Below are positions 5,657-11,470 of a stretch of 11,470 nucleotides of DNA, piece by piece. The stretch lies in the NCBI GenBank assembly GCA_023427825.1, contig JAEZAI010000224.1:1-11470 (forward strand), read 5' to 3'. Position 1 is the stretch's first letter, and each line of letters opens with the position of its first letter. The stretch comes from Actinomycetes bacterium. GTDB lineage: Bacteria > Actinomycetota > Acidimicrobiia > Acidimicrobiales > Microtrichaceae. Both the position numbers and the translations under genes were made by a program. The notes below the pieces were generated by a model. That model made no database searches, was not told the DNA's origin, and was given only the letters and a program-made list of their open reading frames with translations.

Positions 5657-7173
5657 CCGACGACGCGCCGGCCGACGACAGGGCCGCCGACGACAGGGCT
5701 GCCGACGACACGGCGGCCGAGGGGTCGGCCGACGACAGGGCGGCCGCCGAGGGGCCGCTGATCCCGCGCGCCAAGCTGCGATCGGCCGCGCTCACCACCC
5801 TCCTGGCGATCGTCGGCGCCACGATCGCGCTCTGGCTCCTCGGACCCGTGCGGGTGGCCGTCGGGCCGGTCACGACCGGGCTGACGATGACGCCTGCCCT
5901 GGGCGGCCCGGTCACGCTCGACGTGGCACCCCTCGGGCAGGTCGAGATCGCCCCCACCTACGCGCCCATCCGGCTGCGCGCCGAGGTCGCGGACCTGGAT
6001 CCGGCCGCCGTGAGCGACCTGATCACGCAGGGCACGGCCCCCGAGTTCGACGTGGGCGGCACGCTGCCCCGCTCGCTCGCCGGCGGGGTGCTCACGTACG
6101 TGGCGGCGGCGGCGATCGGCGCCGGCGTCGTCGCGGGCATCGGTCGCCGGAGCTGGCGCCACGGCCTGGCCGGCGCCAGCGTGCCCTTCCTGGCGCTCAG
6201 CGCGTGCGCGTGGATCGGCCTCTTCACGCTGAACGTGGACGAACTGGTCGACATGCGGACGACCGGCGCGCTGGCGCTCATCCCCGACGGGGCCACGAAC
6301 GCGTCGAGGTTCTTCGACGACCGGGACAAGTTCGCCGACAACGTGGCGAGCAGCACCGGTGCGACCACCGACCTGTACGCCGGCCTGTTCGGCACGGCGG
6401 ACCCCGACCACCCCGACGTCGTGCGGATCCTGCACATCAGCGACCTGCACCTGAACTCCGGAGCGCTGACGTTCGCCGGCCAGCTGGCGAGGGCGTTCGA
6501 CGTGGACGTGGTCGCGAACACCGGCGACGACGCGGACTGGGGCAGCGACGTGGAGTCCCAGATCCTCGGCGGACCCGTCGGCCTGGACGTCCCCTACCTG
6601 TGGGTCCGCGGCAACCACGACACCGCCGTCACCCAGGAGGCCAACGCCAAGGAGGGTGCCGTCGTGCTCGACGGCACCGAGACGATCGTCGAGGGGCTCG
6701 TGATCTTCGGCGTCGGCGACCCCACGTTCTCACCCAAGCTGGACAAGGCGGTCGTGAAGGAGGGCCAGACCAAGTTCAAGCAGCGCTGGTCGGCCGAGAC
6801 GATGGTGCCGCTGTACCAGGCGCAACCGCAGGTGCCCGACGTCGTCATGACCCACGACCCGGCCATGACCGACGCCATCGAGCCCAAGCCGCCGCTGCGC
6901 CTCGCCGGCCACACCCACAACCTGAAGGTCTCGGGCGGCACGAACCCCGACGGCACTCCATGGGTGCTCGTCATCAACGGCTCCACCGGCGGCGCCGGCC
7001 TGCGCGTGCTCGACAAGGAGAAGGAGAACCCGATGAGCGCGGTGATCATCACCGTGGACCGGGAGACCAAGCAGGCGCTCTACCTCGACGAGTTCTCCTA
7101 CCGGCCGCTCGTGGACCAGACCTTCAAGGTCCGCCGGATCGACCTGCGCGACCTCGAGTCCGACGGCGGCTGA
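5653..7173 (+). CDS. Membrane-anchored calcineurin-like metallophosphoesterase, 506 aa
   Basis: A two-metal phosphoesterase tethered to the membrane. Residues 1-35 are a disordered Asp/Ala-rich repeat segment. Hydrophobic helices lie at about 44-64, 142-163 and 172-193, with a basic loop RRSWRHG between the last two, placing the catalytic domain outside the cytoplasm. The metal-site motifs are complete and in order: SDLH (Asp264, His266), TGDD (Asp292), GNHD (Asn321, His322), THDP (His401) and GHTH (His420, His422). The substrate is not predictable; phospholipid head groups, cell-envelope phosphoesters or extracellular nucleotides are all possible. The outward topology argues against direct hydrolysis of cytoplasmic cyclic-di-GMP. 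The ATG overlaps the previous stop by four bases. It is the last gene of the three-gene operon and converges on the GMC gene with 13 bases between the stops. Confidence 0.93.
   Translation: MTDDAPADDRAADDRAADDTAAEGSADDRAAAEGPLIPRAKLRSAALTTLLAIVGATIALWLLGPVRVAVGPVTTGLTMTPALGGPVTLDVAPLGQVEIAPTYAPIRLRAEVADLDPAAVSDLITQGTAPEFDVGGTLPRSLAGGVLTYVAAAAIGAGVVAGIGRRSWRHGLAGASVPFLALSACAWIGLFTLNVDELVDMRTTGALALIPDGATNASRFFDDRDKFADNVASSTGATTDLYAGLFGTADPDHPDVVRILHISDLHLNSGALTFAGQLARAFDVDVVANTGDDADWGSDVESQILGGPVGLDVPYLWVRGNHDTAVTQEANAKEGAVVLDGTETIVEGLVIFGVGDPTFSPKLDKAVVKEGQTKFKQRWSAETMVPLYQAQPQVPDVVMTHDPAMTDAIEPKPPLRLAGHTHNLKVSGGTNPDGTPWVLVINGSTGGAGLRVLDKEKENPMSAVIITVDRETKQALYLDEFSYRPLVDQTFKVRRIDLRDLESDGG
5671..5742 (+). 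repeat. 15-bp in-frame repeats encoding ADDRA units
   Basis: Copies of GCCGACGACAGGGCN lie at 5671-5685, 5686-5700 and 5728-5742, with a variant at 5701-5715 (encoding ADDTA) and a 12-base interruption at 5716-5727. They encode a run of ADDRA pentapeptides at the N-terminus of the phosphoesterase. The nucleotide identity of adjacent copies suggests recent slippage or duplication. The unit is a multiple of three, so copy changes would keep the frame. Confidence 0.8.
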
Positions 7174-7188
7174 GCCCGACCGCCCGTC
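7162..7188. terminator. Hairpin spanning the convergent stop codons
   Basis: GACGGCGG (7162-7169) can pair with CCGCCCGTC (7180-7188) across a 10-base loop, with one bulged C, giving about 8 bp. It covers the stop codons of both converging genes (7171-7173 plus, 7187-7189 minus). There is no T-run on either side, so it is only a candidate shared terminator. Confidence 0.35.
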
Positions 7189-8806
7189 AGAAGACCGTGC
7201 CGACGTCGTGGCGGGCGATGTGGTCGATGTTGCGCTCGGCCAGCGCGGCGATCGTGAGCGACGGGTTCGCGCACGCCGTCGAACCGGGGATGAGCGCCCC
7301 GTCGTTGACGTAGAGCCCGGGCTGGCCCAGCACTCGGCCGTGGTCGTCGCAGACCTTCCCGATGACGGCGCCGCCGAGCGGGTGGAACGTGGCGGGGTCC
7401 TGGGCCGTCATGTCGATCGAGAAGACCGCACCGGCGATCTTGCCCAGCCGGTCGATCCGGCGCCTCGCCTCGGCCATCGCCGGGCCGTGCGCCGACGGCG
7501 GGAACGTCAGGCGGGCCTGGTCCGACGCCGGGTCGTAGTGGAACCGACCGTGGCCGTCGGGGATGAAGATGCCGATCGTCTGCATGACGTTGAGCTCGGA
7601 CGGCAGCGGCAGCCCGGCGAAGATCGCGGTGAGCGGGCCGCCCGGATCGTCCCAGTCCAGCGAGGCCATCATCGCCGGGCCGCCCTGCGGGGCGCCCATG
7701 GGGGTGGACAGGACCTGGGTGGTGATGAGGTCGCCGTTCGTCGACCACCACGCCCCCACGTCGTCGGGCAGGTCGCTGATGTCGCCGCGACCGGCCGCCC
7801 GGACCAGCAGCTTGGACGTGTTCGGCGACCCAGCGCACAGGAACAGCGCGTCGGCGACCAGCTCGACGTGCTCGTGGACGACGCCGTCCGTGTCGAGCCG
7901 ATCGGTGCTCACCACCCAGCGGCCCTGCTCGTCGCGGACGATCCGCTCCACCCGGTGCAGCGGCAGCAGCTCGACCCGCCCGGTGGCCTCGGCCTTCGGC
8001 AGGTAGTTGGTGTCGAGCGACCGCTTGCCCGGACCGTTGGCGCCGTAGATGACGTCGCCGGTGGAGAAGACGGGCGGCAGCTCGCCGCGCAGCTCTCGCC
8101 GCACCACGTCCCAGTCGATCGGCATGGGCACGCCGTGCGCCGCGGGCATGCCGGCGGCGGCCACGAACTCGGCGAACCGGCGGCTCGACAGGTACGGGGC
8201 CGCGGCGAGCACGTCGTCGGGGATCGGCGAGGCGCCGAGCGCGTCGCGGACGAGCGGGTACCAGCGCTCGTCGAACTCCTGGTAGTCGAGCGCCGCGGGC
8301 ATGACCCGGTCGAACAGGTCGCCGCGGGGTTGCACGGACATCCCGTGGTACGGCAGCGAGCCACCGCCGACCGCGGCTGCGCACACCACGTCCATGCCGT
8401 TGCCGCGGATCCGCTCGAGCAGGCCGGTGTAGGGCTGCCACGGCAGCGACGGGATCAGGTTGCCGGCCGCGGCGTTCTCGCTGCTCAGCCACGACACCCG
8501 GCGGTCCGGCGCGTCGAACGTGGGGAACGTGCCCGGTCGGCCGCTGGCCCACCGGCGACCCCGCTCGACCAGCGTGACGTCCACGCCCTGCTGCGCCAGC
8601 CGCAGCGCGGTGACCGATCCGCCGAAGCCGGTGCCGATCACCACCACCCGGCGGCGCTCGGTCCGCATCGTCGGCACCGGTGCGCTCGGCGCGCACGCCA
8701 CGAGCAGCCCCGCCCCGGCCACCGCCACCGCGCCGCCGAGCACCTGTCGTCGACTGAACCGCGCCGGCGCGTCGGACCGCGCCCCGTCTCCCGCCGTCTC
8801 GCCCAC
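7187..8806 (-). CDS. Tat-exported lipoprotein, GMC-type (cholesterol oxidase-like) FAD oxidoreductase, 539 aa
   Basis: A flavin-dependent alcohol oxidase or dehydrogenase of the GMC family, closest in style to bacterial cholesterol oxidases. The N-terminus has a twin-arginine motif (SRRQVL, 18-23), a hydrophobic stretch and a lipobox LVAC ending at Cys38, so the folded FAD enzyme is probably exported by Tat and lipid-anchored on the outer face. The FAD fold follows: VVVIGTGFGG (54-63), with Glu81 ending the second strand, then AAVGGGSLPYHGM. The C-terminal GMC active-site pair is His475 (HPLGG) and Asn514 (NPSLT), 39 residues apart, as in cholesterol oxidase. The GTG start at 8806 retains the whole Tat signal and sits downstream of an AAAGG-type RBS. 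It lies 25 bases after the acyl-CoA synthetase stop, in one probable operon. The substrate could be a sterol, terpenoid or other secondary alcohol; the family call is firm, the substrate is inference. Confidence 0.9.
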   Translation of the reverse strand: MGETAGDGARSDAPARFSRRQVLGGAVAVAGAGLLVACAPSAPVPTMRTERRRVVVIGTGFGGSVTALRLAQQGVDVTLVERGRRWASGRPGTFPTFDAPDRRVSWLSSENAAAGNLIPSLPWQPYTGLLERIRGNGMDVVCAAAVGGGSLPYHGMSVQPRGDLFDRVMPAALDYQEFDERWYPLVRDALGASPIPDDVLAAAPYLSSRRFAEFVAAAGMPAAHGVPMPIDWDVVRRELRGELPPVFSTGDVIYGANGPGKRSLDTNYLPKAEATGRVELLPLHRVERIVRDEQGRWVVSTDRLDTDGVVHEHVELVADALFLCAGSPNTSKLLVRAAGRGDISDLPDDVGAWWSTNGDLITTQVLSTPMGAPQGGPAMMASLDWDDPGGPLTAIFAGLPLPSELNVMQTIGIFIPDGHGRFHYDPASDQARLTFPPSAHGPAMAEARRRIDRLGKIAGAVFSIDMTAQDPATFHPLGGAVIGKVCDDHGRVLGQPGLYVNDGALIPGSTACANPSLTIAALAERNIDHIARHDVGTVF

Positions 8807-8831
8807 CCGCCTACGCCTTTCGAGTCGTGTC

Positions 8832-10520
8832 CTAGGTGGCGACCGCCTCCGCCGCGGTGGCCGTCGCCCACTTGTAGTCCGCCTTGCCGTTCGGACCTCG
8901 CCTGATCCGATCGACCACGACGAGCCGCTTGGGACACTTGTAGCCCGCCAGGTGCGACTTGGTCGAGACGATGATCTCGTCGAGCAGCTCGTCGGAGCGC
9001 CCCACGTCGGCCTCGAGCGCGACCACGCCGGTGACCGACTGGCCCCACTTCTCGTCCGGGAGGCCGACGACGTTGGCGTCGTGCACCGCGGGGTGCAGCT
9101 TGAGCGCCTCCTCGACCTCCTCGGGGTACACCTTCTCGCCCGCGGTGTTGATGCACACCGAGCCGCGCCCGAGCAGGCGGATGGTCCCGTCCTCCTCGAC
9201 CGTCGCGAAGTCGCCCGGGACCGACCACACCCGACCGCCGAACTCCCGGAACGTGCCCGCCGTCTTCTCGGTGTCCTTGTAGTACCCGATGGGGATCGGA
9301 CCGCCGACGGCCAACACCCCGATCGTCCCGGAGCCCGGCAGCACCTCCTCGCCGTCCTCGGTGAAGACTCGGGCGTGCTCACCCAGCTGGAACGCCGCGG
9401 TCCCGGCCGACGTGCCCTTGCGCGTGACCGACGTGCCGAAGCCGGTTCCCTCCGACGAGCCGAGCAGGTCGGCGAGGATGGCGTCGGTCCAGCGCAGCAG
9501 CTCGTCCTTCACGGGCTGGGACCAGATCACGCCCGAGCTCAGGATCATCCGCAGCGACGAGAGGTCGTACGGCGTGCCGGCCGCCTCGGCGTCCTCGAGC
9601 GCCCTCAGCATGGGCTTGGCGAACGCGTCGCCGACGATCGTGAGCTGCGTGATGCGCCGGTCCTGGACGGTGCGGCACAGCTCGTCGCCGTCGAGCGACC
9701 GCTGGGTCAGCGTGGTCACGCATCCGCCCGCCAGCAGCACGCCGTTGGCGGCGATGCCCGACGTGCCGTGCATGAGCGGCGCCGCGGCGAGCAGGCGGAT
9801 GGCCTTGCCGCTGTCGTGGAAGGTGCGGGCCGCGGCGGCGAAGCCCTGGGGTGTGGTCGGCACGTCGGCCTTGATGACCCGGAACGTGGGCGCCGTCGTG
9901 CCCATGAGGCTGCGGTGCGGCCACATCACGCCCTTGGGCATGCCGGTCGTGCCGCCCGTGTAGAGGAACCACAGGTCCTCCTGCGAGCGGTCCGTCCGGG
10001 CGATCGGCTCGGCCGCCGCCAGCGCGTCGTCGTAGGCCAGCACGCCGCCGGGGAGGTCCCAGTCGGGCACGGGGTGCTCGTCGGTGGCGCCGACCACCAG
10101 CACGGTGCGCACGAGCGGCAGGTCCCCGAGCACGGCGCCCAGGCGATCGGCCAGCTCCGCGGACACGATCACCGCCTCGGCGTCGGAGTTCTCGAGCAGG
10201 TAGTGCAGCTCGGACTCCAGGTAGCGGTAGTTGACGTTGACCGGCACGCAACGCGCCTTGAACGCACCGAACGTCGACTCGAGGTAGGCCGTGCAATTGT
10301 AGAGGTAGAACGCGACTTTGGAGTCGGGCCCGAGACCGGCGGCGGTGAGGTGGCCGGCGACCCGGGAGGCGAGCGAGTCGAACTCGGCCCAGCTGCGCAC
10401 CACGTCGCCGTGGATCAGGGCGTCTGCGTCCGGGATCTCGTCCGCGATCGCCTCCCAGGCGGTGGCGATGTTCATGGTCCGAGCGGGCGTCGGCCCCGAG
10501 GCTTCCGTGGCAGAGTTCAT
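8832..10520 (-). CDS. Acyl-CoA synthetase (AMP-binding, FadD-type), 562 aa
   Basis: An ATP-dependent ligase that joins a carboxylic acid to coenzyme A through an acyl-adenylate, in the cytoplasm. The motifs are complete. The phosphate loop is YTGGTTGMPKG (187-197), the adenine-side motif GSSEGTG (354-360), and the hinge region GDFATVEEDGTIRLLGRG (436-453) is followed by GEKVYPEEVEEAL. The catalytic Lys546 is in PNGKADY. The stretch GRGSVCINTAGEKVYPEEVE resembles actinobacterial FadD enzymes of lipid and steroid side-chain breakdown, recalled by pattern only. The first ATG (10520) is preferred because AGGGGG precedes it by nine bases; an in-frame ATG at codon 16 (MNIATAWEAIADEI), where many relatives begin, lacks such a site and is the alternative. 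It leads the pair with the GMC lipoprotein and diverges from the CoA-transferase gene 33 bp away. Confidence 0.93.
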   Translation of the reverse strand: MNSATEASGPTPARTMNIATAWEAIADEIPDADALIHGDVVRSWAEFDSLASRVAGHLTAAGLGPDSKVAFYLYNCTAYLESTFGAFKARCVPVNVNYRYLESELHYLLENSDAEAVIVSAELADRLGAVLGDLPLVRTVLVVGATDEHPVPDWDLPGGVLAYDDALAAAEPIARTDRSQEDLWFLYTGGTTGMPKGVMWPHRSLMGTTAPTFRVIKADVPTTPQGFAAAARTFHDSGKAIRLLAAAPLMHGTSGIAANGVLLAGGCVTTLTQRSLDGDELCRTVQDRRITQLTIVGDAFAKPMLRALEDAEAAGTPYDLSSLRMILSSGVIWSQPVKDELLRWTDAILADLLGSSEGTGFGTSVTRKGTSAGTAAFQLGEHARVFTEDGEEVLPGSGTIGVLAVGGPIPIGYYKDTEKTAGTFREFGGRVWSVPGDFATVEEDGTIRLLGRGSVCINTAGEKVYPEEVEEALKLHPAVHDANVVGLPDEKWGQSVTGVVALEADVGRSDELLDEIIVSTKSHLAGYKCPKRLVVVDRIRRGPNGKADYKWATATAAEAVAT

Positions 10521-10540
10521 GCGCCTGTTCCCCCTGGTCG

Positions 10541-10547
10541 AGAGGAG
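10541..10547 (+). promoter_or_regulatory. Ribosome binding site for the CoA-transferase gene
   Basis: AGAGGAG lies six bases before the ATG at 10554, an ideal spacing. It fixes the start of the truncated gene. The whole divergent gap is 33 bp and also holds the minus-strand AGGGGG (10530-10535) of the acyl-CoA synthetase, so little room is left for promoters between the genes. Confidence 0.8.
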
Positions 10548-10553
10548 CCCACC

Positions 10554-11470
10554 ATGCCCGTGCGAAGGGTGGATTCGCCAGCCGAGGCCGTTGCGCTGGT
10601 CCACCCAGTGGACACGCTCGCGGTGGGCCTCGGGCCCGCCCATCCGGTCGCCTTCCTCCACGCCCTGGGCGAGCGGGACGACTGGGTGGGGCTGGAGATG
10701 TTCGGGGCACTGCTCACCGATCTGTACTCGGTGTTCACCCGCCCGGGCGTGCACTACCGGAGCGGGTTCTTCGGCCCGGCGGAGCGACTGCTCCGCGACA
10801 GCGGCGCGGCCATCGAGTACGTGCCTGCCGACTTCCGACGCTTCGCCCCGATCATCGAGCGGCTCAACCCGCGCGTCGTGGCCACGGCGGCCGCACCGCC
10901 CGATGCGGACGGCTACCTGAGCCTGTCGGTGCACGCCGGCGCGACCGTCGACGCGCTGCACGCGGCGGGCGCCGACCCCGACCGCCTGCTGATCGTGGAG
11001 TGCTCGCCGCACTACCCCCGCACGTTCGGCATCGCGCCCACGCACATGCACCGGCTCCACGTCGACGAGATCGACGTGCTGTTCGAGTCCGACGCCGCCC
11101 CGGTGGACCTGGCCGACGCGCCGGCGACCGAGGTCGATGCCGCCATCGCCGAGATCGCCATGCGCTACATCCCCGACGGCGCGACGCTGCAGACCGGGAT
11201 CGGCGCCGTCCCGTCCCTGATCGCGACGTCGCTCGCCGACGGACCGGGCGGCGGCTACGGCGTGCACTCCGAGATGTTCACGACCGGGCTCATGCGGCTG
11301 CACCGGGCGGGCAAGGTCACGAACACGAACAAGGGCGAGTTCGGCGGCGTGTCGATCACCACGTTCGCCGCCGGCACCCGCGAGCTCTACGACTGGCTCG
11401 ACGGCAACGCGGACGTGCGCTTCCTCCCCGTCGACGTGGTGAACGACGCGCTCCTCATCGCCCGCAACCG
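10554..11470 (+). CDS. Acetyl-CoA hydrolase/CoA-transferase family protein, 3' end cut by window
   Basis: The first 305 residues of a CoA-transferase of the acetyl-CoA hydrolase / 4-hydroxybutyrate CoA-transferase family, whose members are usually around 430-500 residues. They move CoA between acyl groups through a glutamyl-CoA thioester. Conserved stretches are visible: NPRVVATAAAPPDADGYLSLS in the first domain, then LQTGIGAVPS, GVHSEMFTTG, NTNKGEFGG, a TFAAGTRELYDWLDGN segment, and VDVVNDALLIARN at the window end. Glu240 in HSEMF is the expected catalytic glutamate. The start is supported by the strong AGAGGAG site. The reading frame stays open to the last base, so the stop is outside. Its place beside the acyl-CoA synthetase suggests a role in handling the same acyl-CoA pool, possibly exchanging CoA at the end of a catabolic route. 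The family is confident, the substrate unknown. Confidence 0.9.
   Translation, partial: MPVRRVDSPAEAVALVHPVDTLAVGLGPAHPVAFLHALGERDDWVGLEMFGALLTDLYSVFTRPGVHYRSGFFGPAERLLRDSGAAIEYVPADFRRFAPIIERLNPRVVATAAAPPDADGYLSLSVHAGATVDALHAAGADPDRLLIVECSPHYPRTFGIAPTHMHRLHVDEIDVLFESDAAPVDLADAPATEVDAAIAEIAMRYIPDGATLQTGIGAVPSLIATSLADGPGGGYGVHSEMFTTGLMRLHRAGKVTNTNKGEFGGVSITTFAAGTRELYDWLDGNADVRFLPVDVVNDALLIARN

Noticed and set aside
7208..8905. Plus-strand frame of 565 codons opposite the GMC oxidoreductase
   Set aside because: No domain is recognisable; the composition is that of the complement of a GC-rich gene, and the opposite strand carries FAD and GMC motifs.
9379..10710. Alternative minus-strand 443-codon frame over the acyl-CoA synthetase
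   Set aside because: A shadow of the true frame, which contains every adenylate-forming motif.
1..11470. CRISPR arrays, tRNA or rRNA genes, transposases, phage or restriction genes
   Set aside because: No regularly spaced repeats, cloverleaf-like sequences, terminal inverted repeats with recombinase genes, or defence-gene motifs were found on reading through.

Overview
The window is very GC-rich, almost fully coding, and uses GTG starts, 4-17 bp gene overlaps and Tat/lipobox signals. This fits a high-GC actinobacterium. The style of the acyl-CoA synthetase and GMC oxidoreductase suggests something near the Acidimicrobiia, but that placement is an inference from protein style, since no marker gene is present. 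I see no tRNA, rRNA, CRISPR array, transposase or integrase.

Left block (1-2001, minus strand). A 40-bp near-perfect palindrome (13-52) lies just beyond the stop of a small membrane PH-domain protein (69-608). Immediately upstream, two bases away, is a 59-residue gene (611-790) with a strong ribosome binding site; its product looks like a signal or membrane peptide followed by an amphipathic helix. A 167-bp gap holding a GC hairpin and a repeated 8-bp palindrome separates this pair from an MscS-family mechanosensitive channel (958-2001), which is probably read from a leaderless mRNA.

Central block (2170-7173, plus strand). Three overlapping genes start 168 bp from the channel gene, in the opposite direction. 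The first is a cytoplasmic PAS-PAS-GGDEF-EAL cyclic-di-GMP protein with altered key residues in both enzymatic domains. The second and third are membrane proteins with the same three-helix N-terminal scaffold. The third carries a complete calcineurin-like metallophosphoesterase domain. The second aligns with it but has lost the metal ligands, so it appears to be a pseudoenzyme partner. Topology places both C-terminal domains outside the cytoplasm. This operon is the least familiar arrangement in the window.

Right block (7187-11470). Converging on the central operon is a minus-strand pair: an acyl-CoA synthetase (8832-10520) followed by a Tat-exported lipoprotein of the GMC/cholesterol-oxidase type (7187-8806). 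Divergent from it, only 33 bp away, is a CoA-transferase/acetyl-CoA hydrolase family gene (10554 onward) that is cut by the window end. Together they look like a catabolic locus: an alcohol or sterol-like substrate oxidised at the cell surface, a carboxylate activated to its CoA ester, and CoA exchanged or released. The substrate is unknown.
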